A stretch of DNA of 64,000 nucleotides from Xanthomonas campestris pv. badrii (GTDB taxonomy: Bacteria; Pseudomonadota; Gammaproteobacteria; Xanthomonadales; Xanthomonadaceae): assembly GCF_012848175.1 (NCBI RefSeq), contig NZ_CP051651.1:4165501-4229500 (forward strand), given 5' to 3'. The translations under genes were made by a program, and so were the position numbers. Below the pieces are notes generated by a model. That model did no database searches and was not told the origin of the DNA. It saw only the letters and a program-made list of their open reading frames with translations. Shown piece by piece: positions 40,271 to 49,707 of the stretch. The first letter of the stretch is position 1; every line of letters begins with the position of its first letter.

Positions 40271-41542
40271 TCAATGATCATGCGAGGCCCCCGACTTCTC
40301 GATGTCGGCCTTCACCAGATAACTCTGCTCCACCACCACCGTATCGCCCGGCGCCACACCCGACACCACTTCCACCTGCTGCGCATCGCGCGCGCCCAAG
40401 GTCACCGGCCGCGCCTCGTACACCTCGCCCACCTGCACGAACACCACGTCCCACTCGCGGAAGCGCTGCAACGCCCCCACCGGCACCACCATCGCTGCCG
40501 GCTGCTGCGCCACCGTCACCCGTGCCTTCACCGCCGACCCTGGCCGCCACGACCCGTCGGTATTGCGCAGCACCGCGCGCGCCACCGTGCTCTGGCTGGC
40601 GGTGGCCGTGCCCGGCAACACGCGCTCCAGCGTGGTCTGCGCCACCACGCCATCGCTGATGCGCGTCACCGTGACCGGTGCGCCGGCGGCGATATGCCCG
40701 GCATCGGCGCCAAAGATGTGCAGATCCACCCACAGGCTCGACAGATCGGCGATCTCGAACAAGGCCTGGCCTTCGCTGGCATTGCTGCCCAGGCTGGCAT
40801 TACGCGCCAGCACAGTGCCGCTGATCGGTGCGGTGACCGAATAGGTGGTCAGGCTCAGATTGCTTTCCACCGTGGCCAGCACCTGTCCGGCACGCACCTG
40901 ATCGCCGACGTTGGCGCGCAGGCTGCGCACCGGCCCGGGGAAGCGCGCGGTGACCTGCGCCTGCGCCCCTTCTGCCGGCGTCAGCAGGCCTTGCACTTCG
41001 TGCTGATCGGCGATGCTGCCGGCACCGATCGATGCCACGCGGATGCCGGCCTCCTGTGCAATGGTTGCGGCAATCGTGGTACGGCCTTCGTAGCTGGAAT
41101 AGCTCCAGCGATGCGCCTTGCCCTGCACGCTGGCGCGCACTTCCACATCGAACGAATGCGGCTCGCCTACCTCGCTGGTGGCCAGCAGGCTGCCATCGGT
41201 GTGCGCGCGCAATGGATAGGTGTCGACCTTGCCGCCCAGCCGCGTGGTCTTGATCTCCACGCTGCCGGCGCTGGCCGGCAAGGGTTTGCCATCGCGATAC
41301 AGCCAGGCCTGGAACGTGGGCGGGCCGCCGTCTTCGGCGATTGCAAGCTCCACGCTGTCGCCGTCCTGGCTGAGCAGGCGGCCGCCGTGCGTGCCCTTGG
41401 GCGCTTCGTCGGCATGATCGCTGCCGCCCTCTTCGCTGTGTCCTGCCTCGCCGCCCGCGTGGGCATGGCCGTCTTCTTGGGTGCGGCCGCAACCGCCGAG
41501 CAGCAGCGCCAGCAACAGCGGCGCAACAATGGAGTGCGTCAT
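40271..41542 (-). CDS. czcB: Periplasmic adaptor CzcB (membrane fusion lipoprotein)
   Basis: The 423-residue protein starts at 41542 with a lipobox (LLLALLLGGCGR). It has a His/Asp-rich N-terminal stretch (DGHAHAGGEAGHSEEGGSDH) and ends SGASHDH, both likely metal ligands. The adaptor core has the lipoyl-like halves (GDQVRAGQVLATVES, GTVLARNASLGSNASEGQ) and beta-barrel part. The family links CzcA to the outer membrane channel. An open frame continues upstream for over 100 codons to about 41884 but lacks a signal or protein character. Confidence 0.93.
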   Translation of the reverse strand: MTHSIVAPLLLALLLGGCGRTQEDGHAHAGGEAGHSEEGGSDHADEAPKGTHGGRLLSQDGDSVELAIAEDGGPPTFQAWLYRDGKPLPASAGSVEIKTTRLGGKVDTYPLRAHTDGSLLATSEVGEPHSFDVEVRASVQGKAHRWSYSSYEGRTTIAATIAQEAGIRVASIGAGSIADQHEVQGLLTPAEGAQAQVTARFPGPVRSLRANVGDQVRAGQVLATVESNLSLTTYSVTAPISGTVLARNASLGSNASEGQALFEIADLSSLWVDLHIFGADAGHIAAGAPVTVTRISDGVVAQTTLERVLPGTATASQSTVARAVLRNTDGSWRPGSAVKARVTVAQQPAAMVVPVGALQRFREWDVVFVQVGEVYEARPVTLGARDAQQVEVVSGVAPGDTVVVEQSYLVKADIEKSGASHDH

Positions 41543-41745
41543 CGATGGAACTCCTTTGGAAGGCCGGCGCAAGGCGCCGACCAATGCAGCGAATGGAGAA
41601 GGCGCACAGCGCGCGTTGGCGGCCATGCACCCATGGCGGTCACCCCGCGTGTGCAGTGCGACTGCCGCTTGCGTGCCGACCACCCCGGAGGGCAGCAGGA
41701 AGTCACCCAGCGCATAGCCATGCGTGGACATCACCGTGCGCGCGC

Positions 41746-43011
41746 TCATGGCGTTGCCTGCGCGGTGACGACAAACGGTTGGCCGGTGAGGCGCTGGATC
41801 TCGATCAAGGCGGTCTGCGCTTCCACTGCCGCAGCGAGCTGCTGCTGGCGTGCATCGCTGCGCTGGGCCTGCAGCTGCGCCCAATCCAGATAACTGGTGG
41901 CACCGGCGCGGTAGGCACGTTCGGCCGCCGCATCGGCACGCGCCAACGCCGGCAACACCTCATCGCGCATGCGCGCCACTTCCAGCTGGCCGGCACGGTA
42001 ACGCCCGTGCGCGTCGGCCAGGGTGGCGTACAGCTGCAATGCCTGCGATTGGCGTTCGATGCCCAGCAGCGACAGCTCGGCCTGCGCAGCGCCGATCTCC
42101 GGCTGCGCGCGTGCCGCGCTTCCCAGCGCCAGCGACACGCTGCCGACCAGCGCGGTGGCATCGCTGCCCTGCAGCCGGCGCACGCCCAGTTGCCAGTCCA
42201 GATCCGGGCTGGCCTGGCTGCGGGCCAGCTGCAGCCGCGCTTCGCGCAGGCGCTGCTCGCTGTTCAGGCGGGCCAGTTCCGGCGTGCTGTCGAGCAACTG
42301 CGCCAGCACCTCGAAGTCCGGGATATCCGGCAGCTGCAGGGCATCGCCGCTGGTGTCGCCGGCGTCGATGCTACGCGCCCCCCACAGCAGCGCCAGTTGC
42401 CGACGTGCGGTGCTGAGGTCCAGGTGTGCGCGGTCGCGCTCCAGTTCCGCACGCGCCTGCAATGCCTGTGCGGTGAGCAGCACCGACTCCGGCGAGGCAC
42501 CGGCCTGCAGCCGCTGGCGCGCGGCGGCGACCGTGCGCTGGCGCTGCGCCAGGGTATCCAGCGCAATGGCGTGGCGCTGGCGTGCGGCGGTGATGGCCAG
42601 GTAGCGGCGCGCCACCTCGGCCAGCACGTCCAGGCGCGCCAGTGCGCGTTGCGGCGCCAGCGCGTCGATGCGCGCCTGGGCGAGGGTGCGGCGTGCATCC
42701 AGCTTGCCGCCGCGTTCGAGCACGCTGGCCAGGGTGAGCGTGAGCTCGGCCTGGTCCAGCGCGCGGGTGGGCCCGCTGCCGAACACGTTTTCGATCTCTG
42801 CGCCCACGCGCAGCGGCGGGCGCAGGACATCGCGCTGCGCCTCGGCGGCGAGCACGGCCTGCTGGCCGTCGGCCAGACGCAGATCCGGGTGCTTGGCGGC
42901 GACGCGCGCAATGGCGTCGTCCAGGGTCAGCACGGTTTGGGGCGGTACGTCCTGCGCCATGGCGCTCGGCACGACCGCGAAGGCGGCAAATGCCGCCAGT
43001 CGCAACCACAT
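41746..43011 (-). CDS. czcC: Outer membrane efflux channel CzcC (TolC family)
   Basis: The 421-residue protein has a signal peptide (MWLRLAAFAAFAVVPSAMAQ) and two outer membrane efflux repeats made of long helices (LDDAIARVAAKHPDLRLAD, LAQARIDALAPQRALARLDVLAEVARRYLAI shown in part, and AEQ-type heptads). DLDWQLGVRRLQGSDATALVGSVSL matches the CzcC strand region. It exports metal ions with CzcA and CzcB. It lies 56 bp after the His-rich gene. Confidence 0.93.
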   Translation of the reverse strand: MWLRLAAFAAFAVVPSAMAQDVPPQTVLTLDDAIARVAAKHPDLRLADGQQAVLAAEAQRDVLRPPLRVGAEIENVFGSGPTRALDQAELTLTLASVLERGGKLDARRTLAQARIDALAPQRALARLDVLAEVARRYLAITAARQRHAIALDTLAQRQRTVAAARQRLQAGASPESVLLTAQALQARAELERDRAHLDLSTARRQLALLWGARSIDAGDTSGDALQLPDIPDFEVLAQLLDSTPELARLNSEQRLREARLQLARSQASPDLDWQLGVRRLQGSDATALVGSVSLALGSAARAQPEIGAAQAELSLLGIERQSQALQLYATLADAHGRYRAGQLEVARMRDEVLPALARADAAAERAYRAGATSYLDWAQLQAQRSDARQQQLAAAVEAQTALIEIQRLTGQPFVVTAQATP

Positions 43012-43067
43012 GAGGGTGTCTCCGCGAATCGGGATCGATGGTCAGGCCGGCAGCCGCCGGCAAGGCA

Positions 43068-43451
43068 TCAGGCCGCGATCGGGGGCCGCAACAGGGTCTC
43101 GATCAGGTGCGATCGGTAGTCGGTGGTCAGCGCGGCCGGTTGTACCTGCGCGCGCAGCGGCAGTGGACCCCAGGAAATGGCAGGCAGCATCGCCGGGCTA
43201 TGCCCGTGGCAATAGCCGCTGTGCATCAGGGCATGCAGCAGGCCGGCGCCATCGCGCTCGCCGGCATCGCCTTCGTCGGCACCGTCATGGCCATGCGGTG
43301 CGGTGTCGTCCAGGTGTGCCTGGTCATGCGCCAGCGCGTGCACATCGCCCAGCGCACAGGCCACCGGCGCCACCAACACGCCCAGCACCAGCACCGCCAG
43401 CGCCATCAGGCGCAGCAGGGGATGCAATCGACGGGCGCGGCGGAGCAGCAT
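43068..43451 (-). CDS. His-rich exported protein heading the czc operon
   Basis: The 127-residue protein has a signal peptide (LMALAVLVLGVLVAPVACA) and a mature part with many His and Asp residues (HALAHDQAHLDDTAPHGHDG, LLHALMHSGYCHGH). It is 56 bp upstream of czcC on the same strand and xanthomonad czc loci often begin with such a protein. A periplasmic metal-binding or sensing role is likely, but no domain is recognised. Confidence 0.8.
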   Translation of the reverse strand: MLLRRARRLHPLLRLMALAVLVLGVLVAPVACALGDVHALAHDQAHLDDTAPHGHDGADEGDAGERDGAGLLHALMHSGYCHGHSPAMLPAISWGPLPLRAQVQPAALTTDYRSHLIETLLRPPIAA

Positions 43452-43747
43452 GGGCGCAGCGTATCGGGGCCAGGGCAGTTACACAATCGCACGGGAGCGT
43501 TGTATTGCCTGGTGTCGTCGGTCGCTCAGGTCAGATGCCTGGTGACCGAGTGCGCGGTGCCCTCGCCGCTCGCGGGACGCGCCGTGAACCCCTCCGTGGG
43601 GCTCGATGGCGGCCTCCATGCCGCCAACGGTCCCGCAAGCGGCGAGGACACCGCACCGGACAGTTGGCTGGTCGTTTTGTTGAGAGCAAAGGGCGCCGCA
43701 CCACAACCCCAAGTCGGCGGGTCGGCCCGGCGGGCGTCAAGTCCGCA

Positions 43748-45562
43748 TCATGGCGCGGCGCGACCGCCCGGCTTGGTGTCTGCCGGGCGCGCCTTGCTCT
43801 CGCCGATGAAGGCGCGCACCTGCTGCTCCAGCACCGGCAGCGTGACCGAGCCCTGGCGCAACACCACGTCGTGGAAGGCCTTGATGTCGAAGCGATCGCC
43901 CAGTTCCTTCTCGGCTTCGGCGCGCAACTTGACGATGCTGATCTCGCCCAGCTTGTAGCTCAGCGCCTGGCCGGGCCAGGAGATGTAGCGGTCCACTTCG
44001 GTGGTGACTTCGTGTTCGCTGAGGGCGGTGCGGTCGCGCAGATAGGCCAGCGCCTGCTCGCGGGTCCAGCCGTCGTGGTGCACGCCGGTGTCGATCACCA
44101 GCCGGCAGGCACGCCACATCTCGTAGGTGAGCCGGCCGAACTCTTCGTACGGCGTTTCGTAGATGCCCATCTCCTGGCCGAGCTTTTCGGTATACAGCGC
44201 CCAGCCTTCGCCATAGGCGGAGATGTAGTTCTCGCGGCGGAACGCCGGTTGCTCGCCCTGCTCCAGAGCCAGCGAGCCCTGCAGCGAATGACCGGGCGAG
44301 GACTCGTGCAGGGTCAGCGCCGGCAGGTTGTACAGCGGCCGCGATGGCAGGTTGTAGGTGTTGACCCAATAGGTCGTCGCGCCGCCGCGGCCAGCGGTCC
44401 AGAACGGGGCGATGTCGTCGGGCACCGGCTTGATGGTGAAGCGCCCGCGCGGCAGCGTGCCGATGAACTTGCCCACCTGCCCGTCCACGCGCTTGGAAAT
44501 CCACGCGGCGCGATCGAGCAATTCCTGCGGGGTCTTGGCGTAGAACTGCGGATCGGTGCGCAGGAAGGTCAAAAATTGCGCGAAGCTGCCCTTGAAACCG
44601 ACCTGCTGGATGATCGCGTTCATCTGGGTCTGGATACGCGCCACCTCCTCCAGGCCGATCTGGTGGATCTGCTCGGGCGTCAATTCCAGCGTGGTGTATT
44701 GGCGGATCTGCTGGCGATAGAACGCCTTGCCATCGGGCAATGCTTCGGCGGCCAGGGTGGTGCGTGCCTTGGGCATGTAGTCGTTGCGGAAGAAGGTCAG
44801 CAGCTTGCTGTACGCCGGAAGCACGGCAGTGCGCAGCGCCGCCTTGGCCTGCTCGCGCAGTTGCGCCTGCTCGGCGGCGGGGATCTGCGCAGGCAGTTGC
44901 TTGAACGGTGCGTAGAAGGTGGATTCGGTGGGATCCTTGACCTCGGCCACGGTGGCGATGGACACATCGCGCCCATCGAGCACCGCACGCGGCACGCTGA
45001 AGCCGCGCGCCAGGCCGCTGCGCATGTTGGCGATCTGCTGGTCGAAGTAACGCGGCACATCGTTCAGGCGCGCGATGTAGGCGCGGTACTCGGCCGCGCC
45101 CTTCATCGGCCGCTGCGCCATGAAGCCCAGGTTGGACCAGAACGAACTATCCGAATTGAACGGCATCTCGTAGGCGCGCAGGCGCACTTCGGCGGCCAGG
45201 TTCTCCACCTGCGGGCGGTAGATGGCGACGTTGATCTGGTTGGCCGGCGAGAGCTGCTTGGGGTCGATGCCGTCGAGCTGCTTGAGCACGCCGTCCCACA
45301 CCGCCAGGCGCGCCTGCTGCGCGGCCGGGCCGACGTCGGGCAGATGGGTGTTGTCGCCGGTGGTGTCGGTGTCTTCATCGGCCTGGCCGGTCTCGGCCTG
45401 CCGCCACGCCCATTCTTTCTCGTAGATCGCGCGGAAGCGTGCATCGGCGGGTGCTTCGGCGGCCAGCGTGGCCGGAGCCGGCGATGTGGCAGCCTGGGTC
45501 GTGGCGGCGAACGAGGTGCCCAACAGGGCAAGCGCGAGGGCGGTGGCGAGCGAAGAGGTCAC
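43748..45562 (-). CDS. DUF885 family exported metallopeptidase-like protein
   Basis: The 604-residue protein begins at a GTG (MTSSLATALALALLGTSFAATTQA signal peptide, with the GTG read as Met). It carries the DUF885 zinc-site signature ALTLHESSPGHSLQ (HExxPGH), YGEGWALYTEKLG, and KLGEISIVKLR. DUF885 proteins resemble M2/M32-type peptidases and are predicted zinc hydrolases. It is monocistronic. The 296 bp between it and the czc gene has no feature. Confidence 0.88.
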   Translation of the reverse strand: MTSSLATALALALLGTSFAATTQAATSPAPATLAAEAPADARFRAIYEKEWAWRQAETGQADEDTDTTGDNTHLPDVGPAAQQARLAVWDGVLKQLDGIDPKQLSPANQINVAIYRPQVENLAAEVRLRAYEMPFNSDSSFWSNLGFMAQRPMKGAAEYRAYIARLNDVPRYFDQQIANMRSGLARGFSVPRAVLDGRDVSIATVAEVKDPTESTFYAPFKQLPAQIPAAEQAQLREQAKAALRTAVLPAYSKLLTFFRNDYMPKARTTLAAEALPDGKAFYRQQIRQYTTLELTPEQIHQIGLEEVARIQTQMNAIIQQVGFKGSFAQFLTFLRTDPQFYAKTPQELLDRAAWISKRVDGQVGKFIGTLPRGRFTIKPVPDDIAPFWTAGRGGATTYWVNTYNLPSRPLYNLPALTLHESSPGHSLQGSLALEQGEQPAFRRENYISAYGEGWALYTEKLGQEMGIYETPYEEFGRLTYEMWRACRLVIDTGVHHDGWTREQALAYLRDRTALSEHEVTTEVDRYISWPGQALSYKLGEISIVKLRAEAEKELGDRFDIKAFHDVVLRQGSVTLPVLEQQVRAFIGESKARPADTKPGGRAAP

Positions 45563-45676
45563 GTGCGGAAAGCCTGATCTGGAGCGAACGCCCGATGATG
45601 GCAGCCTGCGCGTGAGCTGCCATGGGCCGGAAGTCCCAACGCGGGCTGGCGCACGGGTATGGCTGGAGTCTCGGCG

Positions 45677-46412
45677 CTGCCCCCATCCGCCCTTCGGGCA
45701 CCTTCCCCCGCAGGCGGGGGAAGGGAGATGGTGTGCTCGTCGAGGGCGGGGGAAGGGGGCTGGTGTGCTTGACCGGGGACGAGATGCGGTGAGCTTGTGG
45801 GGGCGATGTTCACTCCCTCTCCCGCCTGCGGGAGAGGGTTGGGGTGAGGGCGCTTTGAGACCGATGGGCTCAGGCCTTGCGCACCACCACCAGGTGCCGC
45901 TCGCCCTCTCCCGCCTGCGGGAGAACGCGCGTCGGTGCCCTGGCGTGGCCGGGACTGCCGCCGGCTGCCCCCATCCGCCCTGCGGGCACCTTCCCCCGCA
46001 GGCGGGGGAAGGGAGATGGTGTGCTCGTCGAGGGCGGGGGAAGGGGGCTGGTGTGCTTGGCCGGGGACGAGATGCGGTGAGCTTGTGGGGGCGATGTTCA
46101 CTCCCTCCCCGCCTGCGGGAGAGGGTTGGGGTGAGGGCGCTTTGAGACCGATGGGCTCAGGCCTTGCGCACCACCACCAGGTGCCGCTCGCCCTCTCCCG
46201 CCTGCGGGAGAACGCGCGTCGGTGCCCCGGCGTGGCCGGGACTGCCGCCGGCTGCCCCCATCCGCCCTTTGGGCACCTTCCCCCGCAGGCGGGGGAAGGA
46301 AGCTGGCCTGCTTGGCCGGCCAAGAGATGCAGTGAGCTTGTGGGGGCGATGTTCACTCCCTCTCCCGCCTGCGGGAGAGGGTTGGGGTGAGGGCGCTTTG
46401 AGACCGATTGGC
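45677..46412. repeat. Tandem 288-bp array that includes copies of the rsmG 3' end
   Basis: Units begin at 45677, 45965 and 46252 (CTGCCCCCATCCGCCC). Each carries both xanthomonad palindromes (CCTTCCCCCGCAGGCGGGGG and CTCTCCCGCCTGCGGGAGAG), the block TGAGCTTGTGGGGGCGATG, and, in the first two, a 41-bp copy of the rsmG end at 45868-45908 and 46155-46195. The third unit is shorter and runs into rsmG itself. No gene lies in 45563-46412. Confidence 0.92.
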
Positions 46413-47051
46413 TCAGCCCTTGCGCACCACCACCAGGTGCCGCTCGCCCTCCAGGCCGGGCACCTGCAACGGGTGCACCTGGCTCATCGTCCAGCCGGCG
46501 GGCAATGCGGCGATTTCCTCGTACGGGTACACGCCCTTCATCGCCAACAGACTGCCGCCCGGGCGCAGCAGATGGCCGCCGACGTCGATGATGCCGGCCA
46601 GCGTATCCAGCGCACGCGCGGTGAGGTGGTCGTAGGCGGCCGGCTCATCGAGGGCTTCGGCGCGCGATTCGGCCACGCGGGCGTTGCGCAGTTCCAGATG
46701 GCGTAGCGCCTCGCGCATGAAACGCGCCTTCTTGCCGTTGCTTTCCACCAGGGTCACCTGCAGCTGCGGGCGGGTGATGGCAAGCGGGATGCCGGGCAAG
46801 CCGGGGCCGGTGCCCAGGTCGGCCAGGGTGCCGCTGGCGATGTAGGGCTGCATGGCCAGCGAATCGAGCAGATGGCGGGTGACCATCTCGCGCGGGTCGC
46901 GCACGGCGGTGAGGTTGTAGGTCTTGTTCCAGCGCACCAGCAGGGCCAGGTAACGCAGCAGCGGGGCGGCAAACGCCGCATCCAGGGATTGGGCCTGCAG
47001 GCCGCGTTCGAGCGCGGCGGAGACATCGGGGGCGAGTGCGGCATCGTTCAT
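46413..47051 (-). CDS. rsmG: 16S rRNA (guanine527-N7)-methyltransferase RsmG
   Basis: The 212-residue protein has [36 protein letters not shown] motif [38 protein letters not shown] and a late [12 protein letters not shown], all conserved in RsmG. The family methylates G527 of 16S rRNA; its loss gives low-level streptomycin resistance. The start at 47051 gives the family N-terminus. Its last 14 codons are those copied into the downstream tandem array. Confidence 0.96.
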   Translation of the reverse strand: MNDAALAPDVSAALERGLQAQSLDAAFAAPLLRYLALLVRWNKTYNLTAVRDPREMVTRHLLDSLAMQPYIASGTLADLGTGPGLPGIPLAITRPQLQVTLVESNGKKARFMREALRHLELRNARVAESRAEALDEPAAYDHLTARALDTLAGIIDVGGHLLRPGGSLLAMKGVYPYEEIAALPAGWTMSQVHPLQVPGLEGERHLVVVRKG

Positions 47052-47181
47052 GCCGCAATTATCGCAGCTGGATGAGCTGCAGGTGCGGGCGTGCCGGGCG
47101 CGTTGGCGATGCCCGGCGCTTGGGCAGGACGCTGGCGTGGGTGAACTTGCCAGCACGAACGTCAGGCCTGGCGATGGCATA

Positions 47182-47385
47182 GTCTCGGTAACCGTGACCG
47201 TGGTGTTCCAGAAGGCACCGCCTGCCGCCAATACCTCACCGTTGGCCGGTTACCAGTTCTTCGGCGAAGTGGAAATCGACGGCGCCAGCGGCGTGCTGAC
47301 GGTGACCTTGCGCGATGTCGACGGCGTGGCGCAGTTCCGGCAGCCGATCCTGCCGGACGGCGCGGCGCCTCACGCGGCGGCGTGA
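47182..47385 (+). pseudogene. Possible C-terminal fragment of a PhoD-like alkaline phosphatase
   Basis: The frame reads [20 protein letters not shown], then YQFFGEVEIDGASGVLTVTLRDVDG, similar to the closing beta strands of PhoD-like phosphatases. No start codon, signal or metal-site region precedes it, so it would be a remnant of about 67 codons. It overlaps the 3' end of the PPTase on the other strand by 16 bp. A chance open frame is possible. Confidence 0.3.
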
Positions 47386-47960
47386 GGGTAGAACGCCAGC
47401 GCGGCGCGGCAGCCCGGTGCCGCCCACCATTCGTGCAACTGCCAGTGCGCCGGCTGGCCCAGCGCCGGGTCGCACCATTGCAACTGCAATGCGCCATCGG
47501 CGGCCAATGCAAACGTCAGCCGATGCAGCCCGAACGACAGCCCATGCCCGTGCGCCTTGAGCAGGGCCTCCTTCGCGCACCACAGGCGAAAGAACAGTGC
47601 CTGCTGCGCATCGGGCGCTTGCCTGCCCAGCAATGCGAGTTCGTCGGGGTGGAAGAAGCGCTGCGCGATCTCCAGCAGACGCGGTCGTAGACGGATCCGT
47701 TCCAGGTCCACCCCCAGCCGCACGCCCTGGCCCAATCCCACCAACAGATGCTCGCCGCTGTGGCTCCACCCGGTATCCCACCCGGGCAGGGCTGGCTGCA
47801 AGGTCGGGCGCCCGCGCGCATCGCGCAGCACGGGCACCTGCGCCGGATCCAGCCCCAGCGCGTGACCGAGCAGCTGCCGCGCCTGCGGCTCGCCCCGTTC
47901 GCCAGGTTGATGCGGCCGCAGCCACAGCTGCACCGGGCCATGCTGCCAGGTTGGCTGCAT
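47370..47960 (-). CDS. 4'-phosphopantetheinyl transferase (Sfp type)
   Basis: The 196-residue protein has the PPTase signatures: RGRPTLQP, WSHSGEHLLVGLG, LGVDLERIRLRPR with the metal-binding Asp and Glu, RFFHPDELALL, and FFRLWCAKEALLKAHGHGL. It adds the pantetheine arm to carrier proteins of fatty acid, polyketide or peptide synthases; its partner is not in the window. I chose the ATG at 47960 over an upstream GTG. Confidence 0.9.
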   Translation of the reverse strand: MQPTWQHGPVQLWLRPHQPGERGEPQARQLLGHALGLDPAQVPVLRDARGRPTLQPALPGWDTGWSHSGEHLLVGLGQGVRLGVDLERIRLRPRLLEIAQRFFHPDELALLGRQAPDAQQALFFRLWCAKEALLKAHGHGLSFGLHRLTFALAADGALQLQWCDPALGQPAHWQLHEWWAAPGCRAALAFYPHAAA

Positions 47961-48092
47961 CGTCACCTGGCCCACACCAAACCGAACGCACGGCCATTGG
48001 ATGCAGCGTGTTCGACGGCTGCTTCACGGCCGGCTGCGTCCAATTGCGCCCATGCACCGCGTCTGGTGCGACTGAACGAGGAGAGCGGCACC

Positions 48093-48344
48093 ATGGGCAT
48101 CATCATCTGGTTGATCATCGGCGGCATCGTGGGTTGGCTGGCCAGCCTCATCATGCGGCGCGATGCGCAGCAGGGCATCATTCTCAATGTCGTGGTCGGC
48201 ATCGTCGGCGCGATGATTGCCGGCTGGTTGTTTGGCGGCGGCATCAACCAGGCAATCACGCTGATAACCTTCGTGTGGTCGCTGGTGGGTGCGGTGATCC
48301 TGCTGGCCATCGTCAACCTGTTCACCCGCGGCCGGGTGCGCTGA
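48093..48344 (+). CDS. GlsB/YeaQ/YmgE family membrane protein
   Basis: The 83-residue protein is nearly all hydrophobic: three membrane segments with MGIIIWLIIGGIVGWLASLI, the RRDAQQGIILNVVVGIVGA loop and the strand of glycines WLFGGGINQ. This is the transglycosylase-associated family, small inner membrane proteins of unknown function often induced by stress. ACGAGGAGAG before the start is a good ribosome binding site. Confidence 0.93.
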   Translation: MGIIIWLIIGGIVGWLASLIMRRDAQQGIILNVVVGIVGAMIAGWLFGGGINQAITLITFVWSLVGAVILLAIVNLFTRGRVR

Positions 48345-48370
48345 GGTATCGGCACCACGCGTGTCGTGCG

Positions 48371-48396
48371 CAACGCCCGGGCCTGCCCGGGCGTTG
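48371..48396. terminator. Bidirectional terminator between convergent genes
   Basis: A perfect 11-bp stem (CAACGCCCGGG at 48371-48381 with its complement at 48386-48396, loop CCTG) lies between the plus-strand membrane protein gene and the minus-strand GFA gene. Its position suggests it serves both. Confidence 0.8.
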
Positions 48397-48414
48397 TCGT
48401 GTCAGCCTGGCCCT

Positions 48415-48852
48415 TCAATCGTGCGCCGCTGCACGATCGGCCGGATGGTTGACGCCATCTTCCACCGGCACCGCAATGGTCAATGCGTACGGGTTGACCC
48501 CGTCCAGGCAGCCGACGTTGTAGCCGAATTCGTTGGGATTGGAGCGGCGCCGATGATGGGTATAGATCCCGCAGACGCCGCAGAAGTAATGCGCGGCGGC
48601 GCGCGTGTTGAACTGATACAGGCGCAACACCTCCTCGCCCTGCAGCACGTGCAGACCATCGAGCGTGACCGAGGCGACCACCGCGCCGCGCCGGCGGCAC
48701 ATCGAGCAATCGCAGCGGCGTGGATCCAGCAGGCCGTAGGGCAGGTCCAGGTCGATCTGCACCGCACCGCAGTGGCAGCTCAGCCGATGCACCGGCCCCA
48801 GCGTGACCTCGCCGATCTTGTGGGTGCTGCGCCGCAGATGCCGTTCGCTCAT
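48415..48852 (-). CDS. GFA (CENP-V) family zinc protein
   Basis: The 145-residue protein has the glutathione-dependent formaldehyde-activating fold with zinc cysteines in SCHCGAVQIDLDL, CDCSMCRRRGAVVASV and YFCGVCGIYTHHRRRS. The real function in most bacteria is unknown. The ATG at 48852 overlaps the xthA stop in an ATGA, so both are one transcription unit. Confidence 0.9.
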   Translation of the reverse strand: MSERHLRRSTHKIGEVTLGPVHRLSCHCGAVQIDLDLPYGLLDPRRCDCSMCRRRGAVVASVTLDGLHVLQGEEVLRLYQFNTRAAAHYFCGVCGIYTHHRRRSNPNEFGYNVGCLDGVNPYALTIAVPVEDGVNHPADRAAAHD

Positions 48853-49628
48853 GCGCCAGCCTCCGCCAGCCGCACCCATGCCGGTGCGTGGTCGCTGGGG
48901 CGTTCCCAGGTACGCGGTTCGCGGTCGATGCCCGATTCGGTTGCGCGTGCGCGCAGCGCCTGCGACACCAACGTCAGGTCGATGCGCAGCCCCAGGTTGC
49001 GACGGAAGCCGGCCTGACGGTAATCCCACCAGCTGAACTGCCCGGCGTCTTCGTGGTGCAGCCGGAATGCATCGTGCAAGCCCAGCGCCAGCAGCTGATC
49101 CAGGGCAGCGCGCTCGGCGGCCGAGGTCAGGATGTGGTGTTCGTTCCACACCGCCGGGTCGTGCACGTCGCGTGCATCCGGGGCGATGTTGAAGTCGCCC
49201 AGCACCACCAGCTGCGGATGCCGCTGCAGCTCCTGCGCGATCCACTCCCGCGCGGCCTGGAGCCAGCGCAGCTTGTAGGCGTATTTTTCGGTGCCCACGT
49301 CCTGGCCGTTGACCACATACAGATTGATGATGCGCACGCCATCCACGGTGGCGGCGATGACGCGCTGCTGCACGTCATCGAAGCCGGGGATGCCCATCTG
49401 CACCTCCAGCGCCGGCGAGCGCGACAGGATCGCCACGCCGTTGTAGGTCTTCTGCCCGCAGAACACGCTGCGGTAGCCGAGCGCGGCCAGCGCCGCATCC
49501 GGAAACTTGTGGTCTTCCAGCTTGGTCTCCTGGATCCCCACCACGTCCGGCGCGAAGTCGGTGAGCCACTGTTGCAGGTGCGGCAGGCGCACGTTGAGCG
49601 AGTTGACGTTCCAGGAGGCGATTTTCAT
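48849..49628 (-). CDS. xthA: Exodeoxyribonuclease III
   Basis: The 259-residue protein starts MKIASWNVNSLNVRLPHL and has IQETKLEDHKFP with the metal glutamate, VVLGDFNIAPDARDVHDP with the Asp-Asn pair, and ERPSDHAPAWVRL with the catalytic Asp-His, all typical of ExoIII AP endonucleases. It repairs abasic sites. The start fits the family N-terminus exactly. Confidence 0.96.
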   Translation of the reverse strand: MKIASWNVNSLNVRLPHLQQWLTDFAPDVVGIQETKLEDHKFPDAALAALGYRSVFCGQKTYNGVAILSRSPALEVQMGIPGFDDVQQRVIAATVDGVRIINLYVVNGQDVGTEKYAYKLRWLQAAREWIAQELQRHPQLVVLGDFNIAPDARDVHDPAVWNEHHILTSAAERAALDQLLALGLHDAFRLHHEDAGQFSWWDYRQAGFRRNLGLRIDLTLVSQALRARATESGIDREPRTWERPSDHAPAWVRLAEAGA

Positions 49629-49707
49629 GGCGCGGGCCGTAACGCAAACCACCAATGGTACCGCGGCTGCGCGGATCGGTCCGGGGCCGCGTCCGGCAGG
49701 GGCTGGC

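Noticed and set aside
41543..41884. Long N-terminal extension of CzcB
   Set aside because: A lipoprotein signal with a good lipobox begins at 41542, and the upstream frame overlaps the end of czcC without protein features.
45677..46412. 288-bp array as CRISPR or integron attC sites
   Set aside because: Units are contiguous, share both common palindromes and copies of rsmG; there is no integrase or variable cassette.
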